From the NCBI RefSeq assembly GCF_000214215.1, contig NC_015559.1:3831001-3895000 (forward strand): a stretch of DNA of 64,000 nt, given 5' to 3'. The position numbers were made by a program, and so were the translations under genes. The notes under the pieces were generated by a model, which saw only the letters and a list, made by a program, of their open reading frames with translations, ran no database searches and had not been told where the DNA came from. The stretch's first letter is position 1. Every line of letters begins with the position of its first letter. This document shows positions 56,978 through 64,000 of this stretch, piece after piece. The DNA comes from Marinomonas posidonica IVIA-Po-181. GTDB lineage: Bacteria > Pseudomonadota > Gammaproteobacteria > Pseudomonadales > Marinomonadaceae.

Positions 56978-57877
56978 TCATCCCTTTTGCTCTAATAACT
57001 CGCTAATTAAGAGCTCCAAGTGTTCAGGGTTACGATACTCAATGACTAACTTGCCTTTTCCTTTCGCACTTGGCTGAATTTTTACCGCGGCATTGATTTT
57101 TTGGCTAATACGCTCAGCTTCTGCACTCAAATCAGGCAGAGTAGGCTTACTTTCAGTCGAGTTATCACTACTGACCTGATAATTCTTAGCCAATCTTTCC
57201 GTTTCTCGAACCGACAAAGATTTCGTCACCACCTGTGACGCAGCCTGAATTTGTTTATCGTGCTCTAATGGTAACAAAGCACGAGCATGACCCATTTCAA
57301 TATCACCATGCTCCAACAGGCGTCTAACCTCTGGCGTCAAACCAAGTAAACGCAATAGATTAGCGACCGCAGAACGAGACTTACCGACAGTATCCGCGAC
57401 TTCTTGTTGCGTTAAATGGAAATCTTCAACCAATCGCTGTAAAGCCAAGGCTTCTTCTACTGGGTTTAAGTCTTCACGTTGAATGTTTTCAATCAACGCC
57501 AGCACCACCGCATCAGCGTCTTCCACATGACGCACAATCACTGGCACTTGCTCTAAACCGGCTAATTTCGCCGCACGCCAGCGACGCTCACCAGCAATAA
57601 TTTCATATTGATCTGTCCCGCCACCACTGATTGGACGTACCACAATAGGCTGCATAATGCCTTGAGTGCGAATGGAAGCCGCAAGATCTTCAAGTTGCGC
57701 GGTATTCATGTCACGACGAGGTTGGAACTTACCCTTAGACAGCCAATCAACAGGTAAATAAGTCAGCCCTTTAATCTGATCTTCTGCCGAGTCATTATCT
57801 ATGTCTTTGGTCACACTCGTTTGAGGTGCCAATAACGCATCTAAACCTCGACCTAGGCCTCTTTTTTTCATCGTCAT
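56978..57877 (-). CDS. parB: Chromosome partitioning protein ParB
   Basis: This 299-residue protein has the N-terminal ParB/Srx CTPase domain (IRTQGIMQPIVVRPI, GERRWRAAKLAGL), the central helix-turn-helix (LTQQEVADTVGKSRSAVANL) and a C-terminal dimerisation domain. It would bind parS sites near the origin and spread from them. It starts MTMKKRGLGRGLDALL, the GLGRGLDAL motif being the ParA-activating N-terminus. AAGG lies at good spacing before 57877. It follows parA after 46 bases. Confidence 0.95.
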   Translation of the reverse strand: MTMKKRGLGRGLDALLAPQTSVTKDIDNDSAEDQIKGLTYLPVDWLSKGKFQPRRDMNTAQLEDLAASIRTQGIMQPIVVRPISGGGTDQYEIIAGERRWRAAKLAGLEQVPVIVRHVEDADAVVLALIENIQREDLNPVEEALALQRLVEDFHLTQQEVADTVGKSRSAVANLLRLLGLTPEVRRLLEHGDIEMGHARALLPLEHDKQIQAASQVVTKSLSVRETERLAKNYQVSSDNSTESKPTLPDLSAEAERISQKINAAVKIQPSAKGKGKLVIEYRNPEHLELLISELLEQKG

Positions 57878-57923
57878 TTCATTAACCTTAATTGCAATTA
57901 AAGCAGGTATGATTTCAACCTAA

Positions 57924-58691
57924 TTACGCCGCTCGTTTACGAATAAATTCACCAGCGAGCGCCAAATACGCGATGGCACCACGAGACTGCTTTTCATAAT
58001 GCAGTACTGGTAGACCATAGCTGGGTGACTCAGCCAATCGAATGTTTCTTGGGATCACAGTGTCATACACCTTATTACCAAAGTATTTATGCAACTGTAC
58101 CGACACATCATGAGTCAAACTAGGACGGGGATCATACATGGTTCGTAGGATACCTTCGACCTCTAAAGAAGGGTTTAATGCTTGGGTAATGCGCTCTATG
58201 GTTTGCAACAATGCTGTTAACCCCTCAAGCGCATAATATTCACACTGCACCGGAATCAACACCCCTTGTGATGCAGCCAAGGCATTAACAGTCAGCATAT
58301 TCAAGGCTGGCGGACAATCCAACAAGATGTAGTCAAAGTCATTGTCCACTTCGTAAAGGCCAGCTCGCAAGCGAGTTTCCTTGCTGGGCAAATCCAACAG
58401 AGCTACCTCCGCACCAGTCAAGTCTCCGTTCGCAGGCAACACCCAGTAATCACCAGGTGAGCATTTTTTCATAACGTCTTTCACGCCATGGGAGCCCACC
58501 AGCACATCATAGACACTGGTGTCTAATTCTTCTTTGATGAGGCCACTGCCTGTTGTCGCGTTTCCTTGTGGATCCAAATCAATAAGTAGTACTCGACGCT
58601 TCATAGCCGTCAGAGAGGCAGCCAAATTGACACATGTTGTCGTCTTGCCTACGCCACCTTTTTGATTCGTCACTGCGATGATTCTAGCCAT
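57924..58691 (-). CDS. parA: Chromosome partitioning ATPase ParA
   Basis: This 255-residue deviant Walker ATPase (Soj type) starts MARIIAVTNQKGGVGKTTTC with the signature Lys in KGGVGKTT. Walker B is YILLDCPPALN. It lacks the extra N-terminal DNA-binding domain of plasmid ParA proteins, as is usual for chromosomal types. The gene starts three bases after rsmG. Confidence 0.95.
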   Translation of the reverse strand: MARIIAVTNQKGGVGKTTTCVNLAASLTAMKRRVLLIDLDPQGNATTGSGLIKEELDTSVYDVLVGSHGVKDVMKKCSPGDYWVLPANGDLTGAEVALLDLPSKETRLRAGLYEVDNDFDYILLDCPPALNMLTVNALAASQGVLIPVQCEYYALEGLTALLQTIERITQALNPSLEVEGILRTMYDPRPSLTHDVSVQLHKYFGNKVYDTVIPRNIRLAESPSYGLPVLHYEKQSRGAIAYLALAGEFIRKRAA

Positions 58692-58694
58692 GCT

Positions 58695-59321
58695 TTATCC
58701 TTTACGCGCCATTACAACCATATGGCGCTCTGCCTGAACACTTGGCACGGAAAGAGGATCTATCGAAAGTACTTCTACCTCTTTCGGCAGTGCCGCTATT
58801 TCCTCATTAGGGAATACACCCTTCATAGCTAAAAAGTTACCCGATTGTTTGGGTAGAGGCAAAGTCCAATTGATCATGTCTTCTATTGAAGCAAAGGCTC
58901 GAGAAATAACATGATCGTATTCACCCTGATGCGGATGTTTTTCAACTCGCTCATTAGCTACCGTGACATTCGCAACGTCTAATTCCATTTTAACTTGGGT
59001 CAAAAAACGGGTTTTTTTGCCATTACTGTCTAACAAAGTGAATGCTTTGTCAGGATAACATATAGCAAGCACCATACCAGGTAAACCAGGTCCGGTTCCC
59101 ACATCGATGATTTTTTCACCTTGGATGTAGGGTAAGGTCGCTAAACTGTCGAACAAATGCAAAGAAATCATTTGTTCGACATCACGAATAGCGGTCAAGT
59201 TATAGGCTTTATTCCATTTTTCCAACATTGCAAGGTAACTTACAAGGCGTTGAATAGTGTCATCGGATAAAGCAGCGCCCATTTGTTGGGCGCCTTTTTG
59301 GATGGTATCAAAGTGCGTCAC
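58695..59321 (-). CDS. rsmG: 16S rRNA m7G527 methyltransferase RsmG
   Basis: This 208-residue SAM-dependent enzyme modifies G527 of 16S rRNA. It has the SAM motif IIDVGTGPGLPGMVLA (about 69-84), then LLDSNGKKTRFL and a conserved RAFAS. It stands between mnmG and parA in the order common in gammaproteobacteria. The gap to mnmG is 39 bases. Confidence 0.95.
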   Translation of the reverse strand: MTHFDTIQKGAQQMGAALSDDTIQRLVSYLAMLEKWNKAYNLTAIRDVEQMISLHLFDSLATLPYIQGEKIIDVGTGPGLPGMVLAICYPDKAFTLLDSNGKKTRFLTQVKMELDVANVTVANERVEKHPHQGEYDHVISRAFASIEDMINWTLPLPKQSGNFLAMKGVFPNEEIAALPKEVEVLSIDPLSVPSVQAERHMVVMARKG

Positions 59322-59360
59322 AATCGATCCGTTTAAATTGGCAAATTTCGACTGCTGATT

Positions 59361-61250
59361 TTAGGCACTTTTCTTAGCAATGGCACGCTTTTTCAAATGA
59401 ATTAACAATAAGGACACCGCAGCAGGCGTCACACCTTGAATTCTAGAGGCAGCAGCAAGACTTTCGGGGCGCGCTTCGTTCAATTTTTGTTTGATCTCAT
59501 TCGATAAACCTTCCATTTGACTGTAATCCAGATCCGCCGGCAATGGCGTATTTTCTTGGCGACGTAAACGCTCAATGTCTTCCGCCTGACGAGCAATATA
59601 ACCGGCGTATTTGACGGTAATTTGAACTTGCTCAGAGACTTGTTCATCAACACTCTGCTCAGGACTATTTTTTAGATTCGCAATGTCCTGATAGACAATT
59701 CCTGGACGTTTTAACAAATCCAACAAGTTGTATTCATGACTAATCGGCGTCTCCAACTTAGGATTAATGGCCTCTGCTTCCACAGAGTTCGGCACAATCC
59801 AGCTGGATTTTAAACGCTGAGTTTCTTGTTCAATGGCTTCACGTTTATGACAAAATGCCGCCCAACGCTCATCTGAAACCAAACCAAGTTCACGACCTTT
59901 TTCGGTTAAACGCATGTCTGCATTGTCTTCACGTAGAATAAGACGATATTCCGCACGGCTGGTGAACATACGATACGGTTCTTTGGTGCCCATGGTAATC
60001 AAATCATCAACCAAAACCCCAAGATAAGCTTCATCTCGTCGAGGTGTCCAAGGGTCTTTTTCTTGTGCTAATAACGCTGCATTGGCCCCAGCTAGCAAAC
60101 CCTGGGCCCCTGCTTCTTCATAGCCTGTGGTGCCATTAATTTGACCGGCAAAAAACAGCCCTGACATGTGCTTGGTTTCAAGTGAGTATTTCAATCCTTG
60201 TGGATTAAAGTAATCGTACTCGATGGCATAACCTGGTCGCGTTATATGAGCATTTTCCATGCCTTTCATTGAACGAACCAACTCAATTTGTACGTCAAAT
60301 GGCAGTGACGTCGAAATCCCATTAGGATACAACTCATGAGTTGTTAAACCTTCAGGCTCAATGAAAATTTGATGCGAATTTTTATCCGCAAAGCGCACAA
60401 TTTTATCTTCAATTGACGGACAATAACGTGGTCCAACCCCTTCAATCACACCTGTGTACATAGGTGAACGATCCATGCCACTACGAATAATATCGTGAGT
60501 ACGTTCGTTCGTATGCGTAATGAAACACTCAATTTGACGAGGGTGTAGATCTCGACTCCCCATGTAAGACATAACCGGCGTAATGTCATCGCCTGGTTGA
60601 GGCTGCATTTGGGTAAAATCAACAGATCGAGCGTCAATTCTAGGTGGCGTTCCTGTTTTAAGTCGATCCACTTGGAAAGGTAAAGCTCGCAGTTTTTCAG
60701 CTAAACCGATGGAAGGAGGATCACCCGCCCGACCACCAGCATGATTTTGTAGACCAATATGGATCACACCACCAAGAAATGTTCCTGCGGTTAACACAAC
60801 CGTTTTACTGTTAAAACGAATGCCTGTTTGGGTGATGACGCCACGGGCTGCACCCTCTTCAACAATAAGATCTTCAACCGATTGTTGAAACAACCAAAGG
60901 TTTTCTTGATTTTCAAGTTGGTGACGAATGGCCGCTTTATACAAGATACGATCGGCTTGGGCACGAGTCGCTCGCACTGCCGGACCTTTGCGGGAATTTA
61001 ACGTTCGAAATTGGATGCCTGCTTGGTCTGTCGCCAGTGCCATTGCACCGTCTAAAGCATCAATTTCCTTGACTAAGTGGGACTTCCCAATACCACCAAT
61101 GGCAGGGTTACAGGACATTTGTCCTAAAGTTTCAATGTTGTGTGAAAGCAGAAGGGTTTTCACCCCCATACGAGCAGCAGCCAAAGCGGCTTCAGTGCCA
61201 GCATGTCCGCCACCCACCACAATCACATCAAAGCGGCTTGGGAAATCCAC
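59361..61250 (-). CDS. mnmG: tRNA uridine-5-carboxymethylaminomethyl modification enzyme MnmG (GidA)
   Basis: This FAD enzyme acts with MnmE on tRNA wobble uridines. The GTG at 61250 is chosen as start: GAGG stands five bases upstream, it gives 629 residues exactly as in E. coli, and the N-terminus reads [20 protein letters not shown] in register with the family. An ATG at 61442 would add a 64-residue AT-rich tail without family likeness. FAD motif [17 protein letters not shown], then [16 protein letters not shown] and KTGTPPRID are present. It is the gene next to the candidate origin. Confidence 0.95.
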   Translation of the reverse strand: MDFPSRFDVIVVGGGHAGTEAALAAARMGVKTLLLSHNIETLGQMSCNPAIGGIGKSHLVKEIDALDGAMALATDQAGIQFRTLNSRKGPAVRATRAQADRILYKAAIRHQLENQENLWLFQQSVEDLIVEEGAARGVITQTGIRFNSKTVVLTAGTFLGGVIHIGLQNHAGGRAGDPPSIGLAEKLRALPFQVDRLKTGTPPRIDARSVDFTQMQPQPGDDITPVMSYMGSRDLHPRQIECFITHTNERTHDIIRSGMDRSPMYTGVIEGVGPRYCPSIEDKIVRFADKNSHQIFIEPEGLTTHELYPNGISTSLPFDVQIELVRSMKGMENAHITRPGYAIEYDYFNPQGLKYSLETKHMSGLFFAGQINGTTGYEEAGAQGLLAGANAALLAQEKDPWTPRRDEAYLGVLVDDLITMGTKEPYRMFTSRAEYRLILREDNADMRLTEKGRELGLVSDERWAAFCHKREAIEQETQRLKSSWIVPNSVEAEAINPKLETPISHEYNLLDLLKRPGIVYQDIANLKNSPEQSVDEQVSEQVQITVKYAGYIARQAEDIERLRRQENTPLPADLDYSQMEGLSNEIKQKLNEARPESLAAASRIQGVTPAAVSLLLIHLKKRAIAKKSA

Positions 61251-61528
61251 GGGAACCTCGATATTACTAGTAAGTAGAACAAATGAATAAAAAACGATCA
61301 ATTTCGGATAAGGGCGCTTAGTATAAAGGCTAATTTTTAAAAAGAAAGAGATGCACGACGGCTTTATCCGGTCATCAATATTATTAAATAAAGAAGTATA
61401 TATAGTGTTTTTTATTAATGTTATGTCTATATAGCAAGCCAAAATCTGTTTATAAATAATAAAAATCCATAAATTTCATGATGTTATGAACATAACAACT
61501 TGTTTAAATAGGGTTCTTTTTCCTGTTA

Positions 61529-61537
61529 TGTGGATAA
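61529..61537 (-). promoter_or_regulatory. DnaA box, perfect consensus
   Basis: The minus strand reads TTATCCACA, an exact match to the high-affinity DnaA box. A second perfect box stands nine bases further in the same orientation. Confidence 0.75.
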
Positions 61538-61545
61538 CCCATTCT

Positions 61546-61554
61546 TGTGCATAA
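61546..61554 (-). promoter_or_regulatory. DnaA box, perfect consensus
   Basis: The minus strand reads TTATGCACA, matching TTATNCACA. It is oriented like its neighbour at 61529-61537. Confidence 0.72.
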
Positions 61555-61856
61555 GTAAGGGAGTTATACAGAAGGGATTTTATATTCCTTTTTTGTTAAA
61601 AACTGTGCAAAACTTCTTTTCAACCTATCACCAAAGTTATCAACAGTCCTTTTAAAGATGAAATTTTCAATTAACTTTATGATTTATATAAAAAAAATGT
61701 ATTTTTATGCGGCTTTTTTAGAAAAAATAAAAGAAAACAATCCACAGAAATAAATTGAAAATAAAGTCATAATCTTTGTTAGAACACTTTTTTACTGTTG
61801 ATAAATACAGTGAATTCGTCTGATCGTCTTCGCTCTTTATTCACATTTGAATTTTA

Positions 61857-61871
61857 TAGACGACTAGTCTA
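61857..61871. promoter_or_regulatory. TetR-type operator before the acuR-like gene
   Basis: TAGACGACTAGTCTA is a 15-base palindrome (TAGAC/GTCTA arms) 32 bases before the repressor start. Its near-copy stands before acuI, which points to autoregulation and coordinated control. Confidence 0.8.
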
Positions 61872-61903
61872 TTTTAATGACATTGAATTAATAGGTTGGT
61901 GTC

Positions 61904-62542
61904 ATGGTTGAACTGAATACAAGACGGCCTCGTGGTCGACCCAAGAGTGAATCGTCCGTTTTGGAAGATAGCAAATTGGCGTTACTGCGTGCTGGTATGG
62001 CCATGTTGACGGAAAAAGGCTTTACGGTCAGTGGCATTGAACCCATTCTTAAGTCTGTTGGGGTGCCAAAAGGTTCTTTTTATCATTACTTTTCTAACAA
62101 AGAAGCGTTTGGCTTAGAAGTATTAAAGGCTTATCAGCAATATTTTGAGAGTAAGCTTGATTATTTTCTGCTGAATGAGGAAATACCTTATCAACAGCGG
62201 CTTGTGCAATTTTCACAAGATGCTTGTGATGGCATGGCTCGTCATCACTTTAAACGAGGTTGTTTGGTGGGAAATCTTGAACAAGAGTCAGTGCTCTTAT
62301 CTGAGTCTTTTAACCAGCAAATTCAAGCTTGTTATCAGAGTTGGCAAGACAAGTTAGCTCAGTATTTACTGGCCGGAAAAGAGAGCGGGGTATTAATGTT
62401 TAAAGACGATGCCAGTCAATTGGCACAAATTTTTTGGTTGGGCTGGGAAGGAGCCGTTCATAGAGCTCGATTGTTAAAATCGTGTCAGCCATTAGAAAGC
62501 TACATGACGTTTTATCTAGCAAACATTTTGACGTCAGAATAA
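61904..62542 (+). CDS. acuR: TetR-family repressor (AcuR/NemR-like)
   Basis: This 212-residue repressor has a TetR helix-turn-helix (about 45-65, VSGIEPILKSVGVPKGSFYHYFSNKEAFG) and a ligand-binding helical domain with RGCLVGNLEQESVLLSESF, typical of the NemR/AcuR branch. An AT-hook-like RRPRGRPK stands at the N-terminus. AcuR in Rhodobacter represses acuI and responds to acrylate; here the partner gene and the shared operators suggest the same. The symbol is by analogy. Confidence 0.8.
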   Translation: MVELNTRRPRGRPKSESSVLEDSKLALLRAGMAMLTEKGFTVSGIEPILKSVGVPKGSFYHYFSNKEAFGLEVLKAYQQYFESKLDYFLLNEEIPYQQRLVQFSQDACDGMARHHFKRGCLVGNLEQESVLLSESFNQQIQACYQSWQDKLAQYLLAGKESGVLMFKDDASQLAQIFWLGWEGAVHRARLLKSCQPLESYMTFYLANILTSE

Positions 62543-62552
62543 TTGGTGAGTG

Positions 62553-62581
62553 AACCAGATGAATGTCATCTGGTTTTTTTA
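62553..62581 (+). terminator. Hairpin terminator between the TetR gene and acuI
   Basis: AACCAGATGA (62553-62562) pairs perfectly with TCATCTGGTT (62566-62575), followed by a run of T. It makes acuI depend on its own promoter with its own operator. Confidence 0.87.
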
Positions 62582-62591
62582 ACTATTTAAT

Positions 62592-62606
62592 TAGACGACT
62601 GGTCTA
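62592..62606. promoter_or_regulatory. TetR-type operator before acuI
   Basis: TAGACGACTGGTCTA differs from the site before the TetR gene by one base (A to G at position 10). It lies 13 bases before the acuI start, just upstream of the AAGGAG ribosome site, so a bound repressor would block transcription. Confidence 0.8.
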
Positions 62607-62619
62607 AAAGGAGTAATAC

Positions 62620-63609
62620 ATGTTTAAAAGCCTTATTATCGAACAGACAGAATCAGGTCAGCAGCAATGTACATTGACAAATTTAACTGATGACCAGCTG
62701 CCCAATGGTGATGTATTGGTAGAGGTGCTCTACAGCACATTGAATTATAAAGATGCTTTGGCCATTACCGGAAAAGGTCGTATTGCACGCAGTTACCCAA
62801 TGGTCCCTGGCATTGATCTAGTTGGGCGTGTCGTCAATTCTGATAGTGATGGTTTTCAACCAGGTGAGTTGGTGTTGCTTAATGGCTTTGGTGTGGGTGA
62901 AGCGCATTGGGGCGGATTATCTCAAAAAGCCCGACTTAAGAGTGATTGGTTGATTCCACTACCTGAAAAGATGACGCCACAGCAGGCTATGATGGTAGGA
63001 ACGGCGGGATATACCGCCATGTTGTCAGTCCTCGCGCTACAAAAACAAGGTGTCGTACCAGAGTCAGGTGACATTTTAGTAACGGGTGCAAACGGTGGCG
63101 TGGGAAGTTTTGCCATTCGTTTATTAAGCCGTCTTGGTTACCGAGTGGTGGCTTCCACGGGGCGAATGAGTCAAGAAACTTATCTGAAATCGTTAGGGGC
63201 TGCTGAGATTATTGATCGAGCGAGCTTATCGGAAAGTGGCAAACCCTTACAAAAAGAGCGCTGGGCTGGTGTGGTGGATTGTGTTGGTAGTCATACCTTA
63301 GCCAATGCCTGTGCTTCTACCCAATATGGTGGAGTTGTGACCGCGTGTGGTTTAGCTCAAGGGATGGATTTACCGGCGTCAGTGGCCCCCTTTATTCTTC
63401 GTGGTGTGAGTTTAATTGGCATAGACAGTGTTATGCGTCCTATTGCTGATCGCTTAGAAGCTTGGAAAATCTTGAGTGAATTACTGGAAGACAGTGATTA
63501 CCAAGAGATTTGTGAAGAAATTTCGTTAGACGAAGCCATTGAAACGGCCTATAAATTGCTTGATGGAAAAGTACGTGGTCGTGTGTTGGTGAATCTGACC
63601 GAAGACTAA
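62620..63609 (+). CDS. acuI: Acrylyl-CoA reductase AcuI (YhdH family)
   Basis: This 329-residue NADPH-dependent MDR enzyme has the AcuI/YhdH motifs STLNYKDALAITGKG, YPMVPGIDLVGRVV and the Rossmann motif VTGANGGVGSFAIRLLSRLG. It would turn acrylyl-CoA into propionyl-CoA, a step in DMSP and acrylate breakdown and in detoxification. An AAGGAG ribosome site stands before the ATG. No DMSP lyase gene is visible in the window. The glycerate kinase follows 31 bases downstream, with no terminator between. Confidence 0.88.
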   Translation: MFKSLIIEQTESGQQQCTLTNLTDDQLPNGDVLVEVLYSTLNYKDALAITGKGRIARSYPMVPGIDLVGRVVNSDSDGFQPGELVLLNGFGVGEAHWGGLSQKARLKSDWLIPLPEKMTPQQAMMVGTAGYTAMLSVLALQKQGVVPESGDILVTGANGGVGSFAIRLLSRLGYRVVASTGRMSQETYLKSLGAAEIIDRASLSESGKPLQKERWAGVVDCVGSHTLANACASTQYGGVVTACGLAQGMDLPASVAPFILRGVSLIGIDSVMRPIADRLEAWKILSELLEDSDYQEICEEISLDEAIETAYKLLDGKVRGRVLVNLTED

Positions 63610-63640
63610 TATGTCATCTTGCTGAATTACAAGGATAGCT

Positions 63641-64000
63641 ATGAAAGTCATAATTGCACCGGATTCCTTCAAAGAAAGTCTCACGGCAATGCAGGTTGCC
63701 AATGCCATAGAAATGGGTTTTCGGCAAATTTTTCCTCAAGCCGAATACATCAAATTACCCATGGCGGATGGCGGTGAGGGAACCGTGCAATCTATGGTGG
63801 ATGCGACACAGGGAGAAATGGTTTTTCTTGAAGTGACAGGGCCTTTGGGTGAAAAAGTTGAAGCACATTATGGCATTTTAGGTAGTACTGATGAGCAATT
63901 AACGACAACAGCGGTTATTGAAATGGCGTCTGCGTCAGGCTTGCATTTGGTGCCTCGTGATCAGCGGGACCCTTACATTACGACGAGTTATGGTACTGGC
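63641..64000 (+). CDS. Glycerate kinase, N-terminal part (3' end outside window)
   Basis: The first 120 codons of a glycerate kinase (GarK/GlxK family) are present, starting [20 protein letters not shown] with the catalytic Lys and Asp residues. [17 protein letters not shown] is a family signature. AAGGATAG stands before the ATG. Its product phosphorylates glycerate to 2- or 3-phosphoglycerate. It probably belongs to the acuI transcript. Confidence 0.9.
   Translation, partial: MKVIIAPDSFKESLTAMQVANAIEMGFRQIFPQAEYIKLPMADGGEGTVQSMVDATQGEMVFLEVTGPLGEKVEAHYGILGSTDEQLTTTAVIEMASASGLHLVPRDQRDPYITTSYGTG

Larger units (their letters stand above)
61440..61810. other. Candidate chromosomal replication origin (oriC)
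   Basis: This AT-rich gap before mnmG holds DnaA boxes: perfect TTATNCACA on the minus strand at 61529-61537 and 61546-61554, and one-mismatch boxes at 61604-61612 (minus), 61637-61645 (plus) and 61796-61804 (minus). A nearly pure AT stretch (about 61675-61740) could be the unwinding element. The palindrome TGTTATG-AA-CATAACA lies at 61482-61497. Genes on both sides run away from the region. E. coli oriC is also beside mnmG. dnaA is not in the window, so a second candidate near dnaA cannot be excluded. Confidence 0.7.

Noticed and set aside
56815..59360. parS sites expected near parAB
   Set aside because: No match to the TGTTTCACGTGAAACA or TGTTCCACGTGGAACA type was seen by eye here. Several CACGTG cores elsewhere in the window (for example near 20900 and 51494) lack the flanking arms. 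An exhaustive motif search could not be run.
61251..61442. N-terminal extension of MnmG by 64 residues from an ATG at 61442
   Set aside because: The extension is AT-rich, lacks family likeness and overlaps the origin region, while GTG at 61250 has a ribosome site and gives the family length of 629 residues.

Overview
The window looks like chromosome of a marine gammaproteobacterium of the Oceanospirillales, most likely Marinomonas or a close relative. The basis is moderate GC content, the block mnmG-rsmG-parA-parB-atpIBEFHAGDC beside a candidate replication origin, long-form PstC/PstA, several TRAP and TTT solute transporters, and an AcuR/AcuI-type pair. The genus is an inference from gene content and protein character; no search was possible. 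No rRNA, tRNA, CRISPR array, IS element or prophage gene was recognised.

Left part (1-22 kb). The window opens inside phoB, followed by phoR. Convergent to them lie a CheY-type two-domain regulator and cysZ. Next come an oligopeptide transporter (oppA, a hairpin, then oppBCDF) and a signalling module made of a periplasmic molybdopterin-fold protein, a degenerate hybrid histidine kinase and a free HPt protein. After a convergent msrC comes the phosphate block on the minus strand: pstS, then a terminator and a second Pho box, then pstC-pstA-pstB-phoU. A TRAP permease pair (dctQM) with no binding protein beside it and a quinone oxidoreductase follow.

Middle part (22-49.6 kb). An AraC-type regulator precedes putA, a proline dehydrogenase/P5C dehydrogenase that lacks both the N-terminal DNA-binding domain and the C-terminal domain of long PutA proteins. 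That C-terminal domain is encoded as a separate downstream gene. A tctD-tctE-binding-protein operon diverges from the tripartite tricarboxylate transporter tctCBA. Three tandem 370-residue lipoprotein TRAP binding proteins follow, with no permease genes beside them; they may feed the distant dctQM. Then come a Gfo/Idh/MocA oxidoreductase, an XRE regulator with two membrane helices, uvrD, a small protein, aspC, a DsbA-like protein, an unusual MocR-type regulator, csdA-csdE with convergent tcdA, and a TrmB-like regulator.

Right part (49.7-64 kb). The complete ATP synthase operon, with a clear sigma70 promoter, is followed upstream by parB, parA, rsmG and mnmG, all on the minus strand. Beyond mnmG lies an AT-rich region of about 650 bp with several DnaA boxes, a good oriC candidate. 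Genes on the other side run away from it on the plus strand: a TetR repressor, acuI (each preceded by the same 15-bp operator) and the start of a glycerate kinase.

The parts most worth following up are the PruR-like/degenerate-kinase/HPt module, the split PutA, the three orphan TRAP binding proteins with an orphan permease, the MocR protein with a disturbed PLP site, and the Pho-box-like repeats before the XRE membrane regulator.
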